Of a stretch of 53,704 bases of DNA, positions 45,732-53,704 are shown in pieces. The notes under the pieces are model-generated. The model was not told where the DNA came from, ran no database searches, and was given only the letters and a program-made list of their open reading frames with translations. The DNA lies in NCBI GenBank assembly GCA_945860125.1, contig CAMAPQ010000008.1:1-53704 (forward strand), read 5' to 3'. Made by a program: the position numbers and the translations under genes. Every line of letters starts with the position of its first letter. The stretch's first letter is position 1. This DNA is from Klebsiella pneumoniae (lineage in GTDB: Bacteria; Pseudomonadota; Gammaproteobacteria; Pseudomonadales; CAMAPQ01).

Positions 45732-47327
45732 ATGAAACAAAGCCCTCTTCTATCTGTTCAAAATCTGACCGTGCGCTTTCATGCAGATAATAGCCATACA
45801 GACGTTGTTAATAATGTTAGTTTTGATCTTTATAAAGGCGAAATTTTGGCGCTAGTGGGTGAAAGTGGCTCAGGTAAATCAATGATTGCCCGCTCTATTT
45901 TACGCTTACTACCCTATCCTGGCGTCTCTCATCCTAATAGTCATATTTTTTTTAAAAACGATGAAATATTAACAACCCCTTTTGAGACGATTCGAGTACT
46001 CAGGGGTAAATCAATTAGCATGGTTTTTCAAGAGCCCATGTCTGCGCTGAATCCGTTACACACCATTGGAAAACAAATCAGTGAAGTATTAATGATTCAC
46101 CAAAAACTTACCAAAAAGAAAGCACTTGAACGAGCAATCGAATTATTAGCTTTAGTTAAAATTGACGCCCCTGAAAAGCGGCTTAGCGCTTATCCAAGTG
46201 AACTATCTGGAGGACAACGACAACGTGTTGTTATTGCGATTGCGATTGCAAATAACCCAGAAATTTTAATTGCAGATGAACCCACTACAGCCCTTGATGT
46301 AACAGTACAAGCAAAAATTTTAGCGCTTTTGATTGATATACAAAAAACGACAGGCATGAGTATTTTATTAATTACACATGATTTAAATTTGGTGAAAAAA
46401 GTTGCTCATCGCGTACTCGTGATGAAATCAGGCGCCTTAGTCGAAAGTGGATCAACCAAGCTGATTTTTGAACAAGCCACACACCCATACACAAAAATGC
46501 TCATTGATTCCGAACCAACAGGCCTGCCTAAACCCATTACACAAGACGCAAAACAAATTTTATCCGTGCAGCGCTTGAGCGTTAGATTTCCAGTATATAA
46601 AGGTATATTACGAAGAGTAGATCATTATTTTAACGCAGTGCTTCCTTCAAATTTAAGCTTACATGAGGGCGAATCTTTAGGCATTGTTGGTGAAAGTGGT
46701 TCAGGAAAAAGTTCTTTAGCTTTTGCTATTTTAAGACTCATTAAAAGTGAGGGCGCTATTATTTTAAATAATACGGATATTAATCAGTTAAAACAAAAAG
46801 CACTGCAACCCATCAGAAAAAATCTTCAAATTGTTTTTCAAGATCCTTATGGCAGCCTTAACCCAAGGTTTAGCATCAAAGATATTATCTGTGAAGGTTT
46901 AAAAGTTCATGAATCACAATTACAAGAGCAAGAAATTGAATGGCGCGTGAAGGCAGCATTGGAAGAAGTGGGATTAACGGCCGACATGCTTTATCGTTAT
47001 CCACATGAATTTTCAGGCGGACAACGACAACGCATTGCGATTGCACGAGCTTTAATTTTACAACCTAAATTAATTGTATTGGATGAACCTACTTCTGCGC
47101 TGGATCGTAGCATGCAAACTCAAATTATTGAGTTACTCCACAGGTTACAAGCGAAGTATCAAATGTCTTACCTTTTCATCAGCCATGATTTAAAAGTTAT
47201 TCGTGCCATGTGTCATCGCGTCATGGTGATGCAACAGGGTCAGATTATTGAAACGGGTGAAACAGAAGCTGTTTTTTCTCAACCCCAGCAGGCCTATACT
47301 CAACAATTGCTGCAAGCCAGCTTTTAA
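45732..47327 (+). CDS. yejF: Peptide ABC transporter ATP-binding protein YejF (two ATPase domains)
   Basis: Cytoplasmic ATPase of the importer with two fused ABC domains, 531 residues from ATG 45732. Domain 1: Walker A '[12 protein letters not shown]', signature '[12 protein letters not shown]', Walker B '[12 protein letters not shown]'. Domain 2: Walker A '[12 protein letters not shown]', signature '[14 protein letters not shown]', Walker B '[12 protein letters not shown]'. The frame is open upstream to 45672 through the ERIC-like element, which would add about 20 element-encoded residues; the family start matches '[14 protein letters not shown]', so ATG 45732 is preferred although no clear ribosome binding site precedes it. 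Confidence 0.96.
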   Translation: MKQSPLLSVQNLTVRFHADNSHTDVVNNVSFDLYKGEILALVGESGSGKSMIARSILRLLPYPGVSHPNSHIFFKNDEILTTPFETIRVLRGKSISMVFQEPMSALNPLHTIGKQISEVLMIHQKLTKKKALERAIELLALVKIDAPEKRLSAYPSELSGGQRQRVVIAIAIANNPEILIADEPTTALDVTVQAKILALLIDIQKTTGMSILLITHDLNLVKKVAHRVLVMKSGALVESGSTKLIFEQATHPYTKMLIDSEPTGLPKPITQDAKQILSVQRLSVRFPVYKGILRRVDHYFNAVLPSNLSLHEGESLGIVGESGSGKSSLAFAILRLIKSEGAIILNNTDINQLKQKALQPIRKNLQIVFQDPYGSLNPRFSIKDIICEGLKVHESQLQEQEIEWRVKAALEEVGLTADMLYRYPHEFSGGQRQRIAIARALILQPKLIVLDEPTSALDRSMQTQIIELLHRLQAKYQMSYLFISHDLKVIRAMCHRVMVMQQGQIIETGETEAVFSQPQQAYTQQLLQASF

Positions 47328-47340
47328 TAAAGGTTATCTC

Positions 47341-48126
47341 ATGAGTTTATTACTGAAAGGAAAAAAAGCAGTTATTACCGGCATTGCAAGCGATCGCTCT
47401 ATTGCCTATGGCATTGCTGAGGCCATGCATCAACAAGGCGCCGATATTGTACTAACCTATCAAAATGAAAAGCTAAAAACGCGCGCTGAAAAGTTTGCGC
47501 AAAACTGGAATCATGCCCCCACTTTTGAGTGCGATGTTGCAGATGACTCAAGTATCGAATCCTTTTTTAACCAGCTTAAAAATCATTGGAATACCTTTGA
47601 TATTCTTGTCCATTCAATTGGTTTTGCGCCGCAAGACGCATTAGACGGCGATTTTACAGAAGCAACTACCCGCGAAAATTTTAGAATTGCGCATGATGTC
47701 AGTAGTTATAGTTTTATTGCGCTTGCGAAGCAAGCAAGGCCTTTTTTAAAAGGGGGGCAAGGAGCGTTACTTACACTCACCTATCTTGGTTCCGAAAGAG
47801 CAATGCCAAACTATAATGTGATGGGTTTAGCAAAAGCGAGCCTAGAAGCGAGTGTGCGCTACTTAGCTCAAAGTTTAGGACAAGACAATATCAGAGTGAA
47901 TGCTATTTCCGCAGGCCCCATTAGAACGCTCGCCGCTTCTGGCGTTAAAGGAATACGTGAAATGTTAAAAACAACACAAGCATTAAGTGCTTTGAAAAGA
48001 AATGTCACAACCGAAGAAGTGGGTAATGCTGCAGCTTTTCTGTGTTCAAATTTAGCGAGCGGTATTACCGGTGAGATTCTATTCGTTGATGCGGGATATC
48101 ATTTTAATGGTGGGATTAGTTCTTGA
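47341..48126 (+). CDS. fabI: Enoyl-[acyl-carrier-protein] reductase (NADH), FabI
   Basis: Last reduction step of fatty acid elongation. 261 residues. SDR-type NAD motif in the FabI form '[16 protein letters not shown]', 'CDVADDSSI', 'VHSIGFAP' and the catalytic Tyr-x6-Lys in '[15 protein letters not shown]', with '[16 protein letters not shown]' after it. The ATG at 47341 gives the family N-terminus; a longer frame opening inside yejF is not used. Starts 13 bp after yejF, so it is likely read from the same transcript; yejF-fabI adjacency is seen also in pseudomonads. Confidence 0.97.
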   Translation: MSLLLKGKKAVITGIASDRSIAYGIAEAMHQQGADIVLTYQNEKLKTRAEKFAQNWNHAPTFECDVADDSSIESFFNQLKNHWNTFDILVHSIGFAPQDALDGDFTEATTRENFRIAHDVSSYSFIALAKQARPFLKGGQGALLTLTYLGSERAMPNYNVMGLAKASLEASVRYLAQSLGQDNIRVNAISAGPIRTLAASGVKGIREMLKTTQALSALKRNVTTEEVGNAAAFLCSNLASGITGEILFVDAGYHFNGGISS

Positions 48127-48423
48127 GGTTTATATTAAATAGTGCCTGACCGGAAACCTGGTTTTTTGAAAAATTACTTCAAATTTTTTCCTCATGTCTA
48201 TCAAGCAAAGTATCAACTTCAACTATTTTTCAAAAAAACTGAGCCTCTATTGGCCGTTTTCTTTTGGAGGCGAATTATCAGATATCGCCCTCTTATTGGG
48301 TGGACGTTCGGGGGACACTTATCACACTGATACACGCAAGGTCGGCGCTGAATCTTTTGGGTTGACATTGGCGAAGTTTTTTTAGCAAAGTTTTATCAAC
48401 CATCAAAAAAAAAATGCTGCTTT
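48127..48423. other. Region after fabI without a convincing gene
   Basis: About 300 bp. Two overlapping small plus-strand frames (48142-48330 and 48194-48385) exist; the second (63 codons, containing 'ELSDIALLLGGRSGDTYH') reads like a piece of a protein, but I cannot name a family and it has no good ribosome binding site. A weak terminator-like hairpin around 48149-48167 (ACCGG/CC-GGT, then TTTTTT) may end the yej-fabI transcript. Confidence 0.35.
48149..48167 (+). terminator. Weak terminator candidate after fabI
   Basis: A short stem ACCGG pairs with CCtGGT around an AAA loop with one bulge, directly followed by TTTTTT. Small stem but good T-tract, 23 bp after the fabI stop. Confidence 0.35.
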
Positions 48424-48435
48424 TTAATGGTTGAT
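48395..48435 (-). terminator. Inverted repeat over the 3' end of the unknown helical gene
   Basis: ATCAACCAT (48395-48403) pairs with ATGGTTGAT (48427-48435), 9 bp, enclosing an A- or T-rich run of ten bases and the TAA stop of the minus-strand gene. Terminator-like in position and T-run, but the T-run is inside the loop, so function is uncertain. Confidence 0.35.
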
Positions 48436-49410
48436 TACTTCATTACTTGTAATTGCGTTTTGAAAAAATTTCACTGCCTCTGTTTCTTGTCTTTCTAGTT
48501 CAGATAAATTGAGACCTAATATACGAGCTCCATTTTTGTCTGTGTCTAATGCGTCCCTAAAAATAGCTTCAGCCCTATCTAAGTGGGGATTTTCAATCAA
48601 GTCAATTAAGTTAGCGTGCAACTTTGGAAGGGTGCTATTTTGCCATTTTCTCAAATCATTATTCCTTGCTTGAGATAGGTCTACCGCAAGAGAATCAATG
48701 ATTGATTGAATGCGCTCGATGACATCTGTTTTAATCAGTTTTAAAGATGATGCGCTTTCATCAAGACTCATAATTGATTCAATAATATTTTGTATTTCTA
48801 TTCTGATATTGTGGTACTCGTGATTTTTATATAATTTTTTAATTAAAACGCTTTCTCTTTTCCAGTTAACGATGTGTTTTTTAACCTCGTTTACTGTGTC
48901 TGATTGATCTATTTTATTTAAAATTGAATTTTCTTTATTTTCTATGCGGCACTTAGCATCGCTTATTCCGCTATTCCAGTTTTTGCACCCAATAAATATA
49001 TTAAATTTTAAATTTTCGAATGTGTGAAAAATTAAGTTTTCTAAATATTCTATACTTTCTTCGCTAAAGTATTCCCCATATTGTTTCTGTAATAGGCGCG
49101 CATAAAGATCATGCATTTCGTCTGTTAAGTCGTTTTTTTCGCAGTATTCCCTTAAAGATAGGATTGCTTGCTTGAATTTGCTGACCATTACTATATGCCT
49201 TCTTGCTTGACTGCCGTCAGTTTCAATTGCTTTTGACCAAAAATAATCCCATCTTCTTTGTAGGCATTTTGGTGACCTAAGGTGGAAGCCCTCTAAGTTT
49301 ATTAATTTGTATGATTCGTTGTGTGATTTAATTTTTTCTAACGAGTTTTCTGAAAGCTCGTATGGAGAGGCTTGCTCTAGCGTTTTTTTTGGAGACAAAT
49401 TGATATTCAT
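48424..49410 (-). CDS. Unrecognised helical protein (possible effector)
   Basis: About 328 residues from ATG 49410, chosen because AGGA lies 8 nt upstream; an in-frame ATG (49419) and TTG (49449) are alternatives. No signal peptide, membrane segment or family motif was recognised. The sequence is charged and predicted mostly helical, with stretches rich in E, K, I, L and S ('ENKENSILNKIDQSDTVNEVKKHIVNW', 'ESIMSLDESASSLKLIKTDVIERIQSIID') that suggest helical bundles or coiled coil. It stands alone with A+T-rich flanks, next to IS debris. In a host-associated bacterium such a protein could be a secreted effector; nothing in the sequence proves it. Confidence 0.65.
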   Translation of the reverse strand: MNINLSPKKTLEQASPYELSENSLEKIKSHNESYKLINLEGFHLRSPKCLQRRWDYFWSKAIETDGSQARRHIVMVSKFKQAILSLREYCEKNDLTDEMHDLYARLLQKQYGEYFSEESIEYLENLIFHTFENLKFNIFIGCKNWNSGISDAKCRIENKENSILNKIDQSDTVNEVKKHIVNWKRESVLIKKLYKNHEYHNIRIEIQNIIESIMSLDESASSLKLIKTDVIERIQSIIDSLAVDLSQARNNDLRKWQNSTLPKLHANLIDLIENPHLDRAEAIFRDALDTDKNGARILGLNLSELERQETEAVKFFQNAITSNEVINH

Positions 49411-49880
49411 AGAAATCATCCTGATTAGCGTATGAGAGTTTGTATTCAATAGTTTTAATTCATGGAAAATTTAATTAAAACTATATCTTTTTGAACAAGA
49501 TGAATGCTGAGCCTGAAATGTATTTTTTTTGTGTATTTTTATTTAAAAAAAGATTGCATTTTTTGTTTTATTTTGTTTCATTGCCAATGAATAAATTGGC
49601 TAATATACTCAGCCAGCTCGCAACTTCCGACTTTTTCCTACCTAAACATTGAGCATTGTTACACCTTAAAAACTCAGATCACCCCTAAAAAAATTCCATT
49701 TATAAACATAGCTTCTATTCACATTTTTGATAAATTTTGTATCATATGGCGATGTGTTCAGTGTGAAGTTACACGCGCACATCCAACGAAAGTAGCATCT
49801 GGATCTCTAACTATTTAAGATGCTTTGATCTTTTGTTCATATCTCTCATTCTATTAATTGTGGCATAATAGTAGCCTCTT
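49411..49880. other. A+T-rich spacer before the transposase remnant
   Basis: About 470 bp with no gene I can support. The first 150 bp are very A+T-rich (promoter region of the minus-strand gene). The part near 49860-49880, just before the transposase remnant, may contain the left end of that element, but no terminal repeat partner was found. Confidence 0.4.
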
Positions 49881-50201
49881 ATGATTAAAATTGAATTCAA
49901 GGATGAAGATATCGAAATTTTTCATCATGAGAGATCCCACAACGATCATCCTAGAGTAAGAATAAAAATGGAAGTTTTATAGCTTAAAAGCCAAGGATTG
50001 TCGCATTCGGAAATCGGTCGACTCACAAGGCTTTGCCAAGAAACAATTGTAGATTATCTGCGAGAATACATGAGCGGTGGTACTGAACGGCTCAAAACAG
50101 TCAGGTTCAATCGTCCTAAAAGTGCACTTGAAGCGTTTAAAGTCATTCCTCCCGCAACCATTAAGATAGCTTGCAGCAATAAAACTTACGAGAAAATATG
50201 A
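49881..50201 (+). pseudogene. IS630-like transposase remnant
   Basis: A frame from ATG 49881 encodes the N-terminal helix-turn-helix region of an IS630-type transposase: 'DHPRVRIKMEVL', an in-frame TAG stop (49980-49982), then 'LKSQGLSHSEIGRLTR', 'YLREYMSGGTERLKTVRFNRPKSALEAF' and 'PPATIK'. The DDE catalytic domain is missing entirely. So the gene is broken both by a nonsense codon and by truncation. It lies directly upstream of the duplicated leader and the first member of the unknown paralogue family, suggesting that an IS insertion accompanied acquisition or rearrangement of this region. Confidence 0.75.
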
Positions 50202-50319
50202 TAAAAAAGCGAATAATAGCTAAATTTAAAGATGATGCCGCAAAAAGAGAATATATTACCAAAAAAGGAATATTCAATTGAACTATAAAATTTTTCAAAT
50301 ATGCTTTCAACAAGATCAA
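50166..50319 (+). repeat. 154-bp leader duplication, copy 1
   Basis: Nearly identical to 52823-52976 (about seven substitutions). It covers the end of the transposase remnant frame, a 27-codon ORF and the first 14 codons of the paralogue gene at 50278. Confidence 0.9.
50198..50281 (+). CDS. 27-residue leader ORF overlapping the paralogue start
   Basis: ATG 50198 to TGA 50281 encodes a basic 27-residue peptide (starts MIKKRIIAKFKDD). The TGA overlaps the TTG start of the next gene (TTGA). The same ORF recurs at 52855 with two synonymous and two amino-acid-changing differences. It may be translated and couple the downstream gene, or be the leftover C-terminus of a lost gene. Confidence 0.4.
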   Translation: MIKKRIIAKFKDDAAKREYITKKGIFN

Positions 50320-51105
50320 CTCTCTAAAGTTGATCCTCTATTTACACCTTTTGATAATACAGAAAACAAACATCCTGAACTTCGCGAGTATCACTGTTTT
50401 AAAAGCGTTATTGATGAAGGTTTTTCAGATAATTTAGATGCATGGGGTTTTATGGGGCCTCACCAAGAAAAAGATTTCACCTATTCAGCTTTAGACATTA
50501 AAAATACTCTCGATAAAAATCCAACTTATGATATCTATATATTTAATAGCTGCCAAATAGCGGCAGCATTAACAAAAAACGTATGGGAAAAGGAAGATGG
50601 CTTTACAAAAAAAATAAAGGAAATTATAACTGCTATATTTAAAGCAGAAGGGCATGATATCAGCGTTCTTGAAAAACTAATGCCGGATTATACATTTAAT
50701 AGCAGTCTTTTCATTGCAAAGAAAAAATTCTGGGCAGATTACATGCTCTTTCTGAAAAATATAGTCAAAAAACTTGAGACACTAAATAAAGCAGAAGATA
50801 TATTTTATATATCTTCAATTCGTGAGGATAAAAATCAAAAAATGGAAGTACTTCCTTCTATCTTAGAAAGATTACTTCCTACCTTTTTATGCTTGAAAAA
50901 ATACAAGGTATACAGCGCACCTTATAATTTCAACATATATAAGGGCCATATTAAAGATCATCATATTGCCGCACTAAATTCTATTTATTGGATAAAAACG
51001 CTCGCTTTGTCTCAAGAGTCTGTAGAAACATTAGAGCATTGGGAAAATTTTCGAAAGTTTTTTATTATAAATCAGCCTAAATTGGACAGGTCACGTGAAA
51101 TATAA
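50278..51105 (+). CDS. Paralogue family protein 1 (unrecognised, surface-polysaccharide type context)
   Basis: 275 residues from a TTG start at 50278 that overlaps the TGA of the leader ORF. It begins 'NYKIFQICFQQDQ' followed by 'DPLFTPFDNTENKHPELREY', 'DNLDAWGFMGP' and 'NPTYDIYIFN'. The same sequence plan is found in the next gene and in the one cut by the right edge. I recall proteins of this pattern from glycosyltransferase and capsule/LPS loci, but I cannot name a domain or activity. No signal peptide or membrane segment. It overlaps the next gene by 11 bp. Confidence 0.75.
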   Translation: MNYKIFQICFQQDQLSKVDPLFTPFDNTENKHPELREYHCFKSVIDEGFSDNLDAWGFMGPHQEKDFTYSALDIKNTLDKNPTYDIYIFNSCQIAAALTKNVWEKEDGFTKKIKEIITAIFKAEGHDISVLEKLMPDYTFNSSLFIAKKKFWADYMLFLKNIVKKLETLNKAEDIFYISSIREDKNQKMEVLPSILERLLPTFLCLKKYKVYSAPYNFNIYKGHIKDHHIAALNSIYWIKTLALSQESVETLEHWENFRKFFIINQPKLDRSREI

Positions 51106-51985
51106 AATTTTCCAAATTTTCTTTGAAAAAAATCAAATCAATGATATCGATCCTTTATTTACGCCATTTGACAATACAGAAAATAAACATCCTGAACTTC
51201 GCGAGTATCATAATTTCAACCGAATTATTGACGAAGGTTTTACAGATAACTTAGATGCATGGGGCGTTTTTGGCCCACGCTGGCAAGAAAAACTTCTTTA
51301 TTCTTCCTCAGAAATCATAGAGGCAATTAATTTTAACCCAGGAAATGATGTCTATATATTTAATCATGGAAGAGCCATTAATGCATTAACACGTAACCTA
51401 TGGGAACAAGGTGAATTTTGTATTAAGGGAATAACAAAGGTTATATGTTCTGCATTTAATTCCGGCGGATATGATCTCAGTGCGCTTGATTGCCTGACGA
51501 CAAACTATACTTGCTGCTGTAGTTATTTCGTTGCAACAAAAAAATTCTGGGGAGACTACCTCACATTTTTAAAAGATATTATAGGAAAGCTTGAAAGCTT
51601 AACAGGCGAAGAAGCAGATATATATAACAGACACGGCCACTACTTAAGAGACAAAAACCTTACACTATTTCCGTTTATTATCGAAAGGCTATTCCCTACA
51701 TTTTTATGTTTGAATAAATACAAGGTATACAGTAAACCATATGATTACACGCTATATAGTAATCAAACCACAAAGGAAAATACTGATGTTTTAACGTCGC
51801 TTTATTGGCTAAAAAACCTTGCCATACAAAAAAACTCTCCAAGTATTCGTAACCATTGGGAGGCATTAAGGCTATTTACGCTCTTAGAGATACCGGACTT
51901 ACTTTATATAGATGAGCCACTTCCTGCCCGACTTGCTCATCCTGAGAAATATTCAAGTTTTATTGAAAAAAAGCACCCTAATTAA
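51095..51985 (+). CDS. Paralogue family protein 2
   Basis: 296 residues from GTG 51095 (preceded by GGACAGG), overlapping paralogue 1 by 11 bp. Same plan: 'KYKIFQIFFEKNQ', 'TPFDNTENKHPELREY', 'DNLDAWGVFGPRWQEKL', 'NPGNDVYIFNHGRA', a Cys-rich 'TNYTCCCSYFVATKKFWGDY' and 'ERLFPTFLCLNKYKVYSKPYDY'. Parts are almost identical at the DNA level to paralogue 3 or 1, others much less. Function unknown. Confidence 0.75.
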   Translation: MKYKIFQIFFEKNQINDIDPLFTPFDNTENKHPELREYHNFNRIIDEGFTDNLDAWGVFGPRWQEKLLYSSSEIIEAINFNPGNDVYIFNHGRAINALTRNLWEQGEFCIKGITKVICSAFNSGGYDLSALDCLTTNYTCCCSYFVATKKFWGDYLTFLKDIIGKLESLTGEEADIYNRHGHYLRDKNLTLFPFIIERLFPTFLCLNKYKVYSKPYDYTLYSNQTTKENTDVLTSLYWLKNLAIQKNSPSIRNHWEALRLFTLLEIPDLLYIDEPLPARLAHPEKYSSFIEKKHPN

Positions 51986-52072
51986 ATGACGCCTTATGCT
52001 AAAGTTATTCACAAGAAAGATGCTATAACACATTAAAACATAAATTCTCTCATATATATTACGGAGCCCTAA

Positions 52073-52810
52073 ATGCCAGATCAAAACCTAAAAAATATTT
52101 TTCTTTCCCATAAAGGCAGATTGATTGATAAATGGGAGCATTATTTTTATATATATGAAACGCACTTTGCTAAATATATTGGTAAATCTCCCAAAATATT
52201 AGAGATTGGAATATATCATGGCGGATCATTGCAAATGTGGAAAAAATATTTTGGTACGGGCGCGTCCATCGTTGGAATGGATATTAATCCTGAATGTAAA
52301 AATTACGAAGAAGAAGGTATAAAAATTGAGATTGGCGACCAAAGTGACTCTAGCTTCTGGAAAAGTTTTTTTAGCAAGCATGGCGATTTTGATATCATCA
52401 TAGATGACGGATCCCATATAAACCTACATCAAATTATAACGTTTATTAATGCCTGGCCTCACTTAAAAGAAGACGGTACATTTTTAGTTGAAGATTGTCA
52501 TACCTCCTACTGGCGAGAATACAGTGGTGGCTACTGTTCGCCAGGAACATTTATTGAGTTTTCAAAACGTTTAATAGATCAACAAAATGCTTATTGGTCT
52601 AGAGATGCCGGCTCACATATTGTCACCGAAATGACAAATCAAGTTAGGTCAATCTCTTTTCATGATTCTGTTGTCGTATTTAATAAATATACACGACATA
52701 GCCAGTCAAAAAGAGTATCTATGGGAATAGCCTCTAGATCATTAAATGATGCAGAGCAAGCAGTTATAGAAGCAGCCAACATTGCAGTTCAAGACTTACA
52801 TCGTGAATAG
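52073..52810 (+). CDS. SAM-dependent O-methyltransferase, sugar/macrolide type
   Basis: 245-residue class I methyltransferase similar in layout to TylF/MycE-type and polysaccharide-modifying methyltransferases. SAM-binding motif 'ILEIGIYHGGSLQMWKKYFG' (about 42-61), acidic 'IVGMDINPEC', metal/substrate motif 'FDIIIDDGSHINLHQI' and 'FLVEDCHTSYW'. The two acidic pairs are typical of metal-dependent sugar O-methyltransferases. CGGAG lies 8 nt before the ATG. It sits between paralogues 2 and 3, which supports a polysaccharide-modification context. Its TAG stop is in a 12-bp direct repeat. Confidence 0.8.
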   Translation: MPDQNLKNIFLSHKGRLIDKWEHYFYIYETHFAKYIGKSPKILEIGIYHGGSLQMWKKYFGTGASIVGMDINPECKNYEEEGIKIEIGDQSDSSFWKSFFSKHGDFDIIIDDGSHINLHQIITFINAWPHLKEDGTFLVEDCHTSYWREYSGGYCSPGTFIEFSKRLIDQQNAYWSRDAGSHIVTEMTNQVRSISFHDSVVVFNKYTRHSQSKRVSMGIASRSLNDAEQAVIEAANIAVQDLHRE

Positions 52811-52832
52811 CTTGCATCACGAATAGCTTGCA
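52804..52832 (+). repeat. 12-bp direct repeat at the methyltransferase stop
   Basis: GAATAGCTTGCA occurs at 52804-52815 and 52821-52832. The first copy contains the methyltransferase TAG stop; the second is the beginning of the duplicated 154-bp leader. The repeat marks the junction of the duplication. Confidence 0.75.
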
Positions 52833-52976
52833 GCAATAAAACTTACAAGAAAATATGATAAAAAAGCGAATAATAGCTAAGTTTAAAGACGATGCCGCAA
52901 AAAGAGAATGTATTACCAAAGAAGGAATATTCAATTGAACTATAAAATTTTTCAAATATGCTTTCAGCAGGATCAA
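52823..52976 (+). repeat. 154-bp leader duplication, copy 2
   Basis: Near-identical to 50166-50319. Includes the second 27-codon ORF and the first 14 codons of paralogue 3. The transposase part upstream of copy 1 is absent here. Confidence 0.9.
52855..52938 (+). CDS. 27-residue leader ORF, second copy
   Basis: Same ORF as at 50198: ATG 52855, TGA 52936-52938 overlapping the TTG start of paralogue 3. Differences from the first copy are two synonymous (AAG for AAA, GAC for GAT) and two that change Tyr to Cys and Lys to Glu. Confidence 0.4.
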   Translation: MIKKRIIAKFKDDAAKRECITKEGIFN

Positions 52977-53704
52977 ATATCTCAAGTTGATCCATTATTG
53001 ACGCCGTTTGATAATACAGAAAATAAATATCCCGAACTGCGTGAATATCACAATTTTAACCGAATTATTGACGAAGGTTTTACAGATAACTTAGATGCAT
53101 GGGGCATTTTTGGCCCACGCTGGCAAGAAAAACTGCGTTATTCAGCTGCAAACATTAAGGATGCAGTTGATCATAATCCGGGATATGACATATATCTATT
53201 TAATTACGGCAGAGCACTTGCTGCACTAACCCAAAATGTATGGGAACAATCTGACTTTTTTCATAAAGGAATCAAACGCGTTACAATTGCTGCTTTTCGA
53301 GCAGGCGGATACGATACGAGCGTATTTGACAAAGTAATGACAGATTACACTTGCTACTGTAGTTACTTTATTGCGACAAAAGCCTTTTGGAAAGACTATA
53401 TCCTCTTCGTAAGAGATATCAAAAAAAAGCTAGATGAGCTCACTGGTGAGGATGGGGAAATATACAATAGCGTGAGCAACTATCACAGAGATCAAAAGCT
53501 GGGCCTTTTTCCCTTTATTGTAGAGAGACTACTGCCAACATTTCTGTACCTAAAAAATTATAAGGTATATAACAAGCCCTACGATTGCACAGTATATAAA
53601 GGTCAAATTAGTAATACTCATATTGGAGCGCTAGAATCTCTATATAAGCTTAAAGCATTTTCCCAAAAAAATAGCGCCCCAGATATTCTAAAATGCTGGC
53701 AAAT
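52935..53704 (+). CDS. Paralogue family protein 3, truncated by the window edge
   Basis: TTG start at 52935; 256 codons are visible and the frame is open at the edge. Same plan: 'NYKIFQICFQQDQ', 'TPFDNTENKYPELREY', 'DNLDAWGIFGPRWQEKL', 'NPGYDIYLFNYGRA', 'DYTCYCSYFIATKAFW', 'ERLLPTFLYLKNYKVYNKPYDC'. The first 14 codons are almost the same as in paralogue 1, whereas the next 50 are nearest to paralogue 2, a mosaic pattern. Confidence 0.75.
   Translation, partial: MNYKIFQICFQQDQISQVDPLLTPFDNTENKYPELREYHNFNRIIDEGFTDNLDAWGIFGPRWQEKLRYSAANIKDAVDHNPGYDIYLFNYGRALAALTQNVWEQSDFFHKGIKRVTIAAFRAGGYDTSVFDKVMTDYTCYCSYFIATKAFWKDYILFVRDIKKKLDELTGEDGEIYNSVSNYHRDQKLGLFPFIVERLLPTFLYLKNYKVYNKPYDCTVYKGQISNTHIGALESLYKLKAFSQKNSAPDILKCWQ

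Noticed and set aside
48142-48330. 62-codon frame after fabI
   Set aside because: Overlaps another frame, lacks a family motif and ribosome binding site; recorded only in the region note.

Overview
This is an A+T-rich gammaproteobacterial chromosome segment. The gene orders tRNA-tig-clpP-clpX-lon-hupB-ppiD, gyrA-serC-pheA and hda/perM/DUF2066/purM/purN/DUF3108 are classic for gammaproteobacteria, and protein sequence and base composition would fit a host-associated lineage such as Legionellales/Coxiellaceae-like bacteria. That placement is an inference made without a database search.

Layout. 1-536: debris of insertion sequences, including the start of an ISAs1-like transposase. 537-9984 (minus): the proteostasis cluster ppiD, hupB, lon, clpX, clpP, tig, preceded by tRNA-Pro, tRNA-Arg and tRNA-His. 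10134-13823 (minus): hda, a PerM/AI-2E family permease, a CDP-alcohol phosphatidyltransferase and a DUF2066 lipid-envelope-type protein. 14484-15110 (plus): a cohesin-like exported protein with a PEP-CTERM-like tail. 15320-18077 (plus): purM, purN and a DUF3108 protein. 18106-23021 (minus): pheA, serC, gyrA. 23682-29693 (plus): an HU-like protein with a histone-H1-like tail, proS, a lytic transglycosylase and two tandem MATE transporters. 29808-35001: a mixed set (unknown protein, tusA, small membrane protein, SCP2 protein, large hybrid histidine kinase). 35363-40920 (plus): metK, ahcY, metF, bioA, rsmE, which together look like an S-adenosylmethionine (SAM) production/recycling/use operon. 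40936-41361 (minus): a two-TM potassium-channel-like protein. 41585-48126 (plus): the yejA-B-E-F peptide importer and fabI. 48424-53704: an accessory region with an unknown helical protein, an IS630-like transposase remnant, three paralogues of an unrecognised family and a sugar-type O-methyltransferase, cut by the right edge.

The most striking structure is repetitive. Six copies of a 127-bp palindromic element match the ERIC/IRU element of enteric bacteria in length, ends (TATACCC...GGGTATA) and core. They lie between or inside housekeeping genes; one supplies the stop codon of purM and ends 8 bp before purN, another separates yejE from yejF and ends 2 bp before the yejF ATG. A second, unrelated 103-bp palindromic family (ends TAGGACTTACGCA) has two full copies and one half copy that forms a perfect 22-bp hairpin. 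The right-hand accessory region shows duplication of a 154-bp leader with a 27-codon ORF in front of two paralogues, and patchy near-identity between paralogues that suggests gene conversion.

No CRISPR array, rRNA, integrase, phage module or recognised riboswitch was seen.
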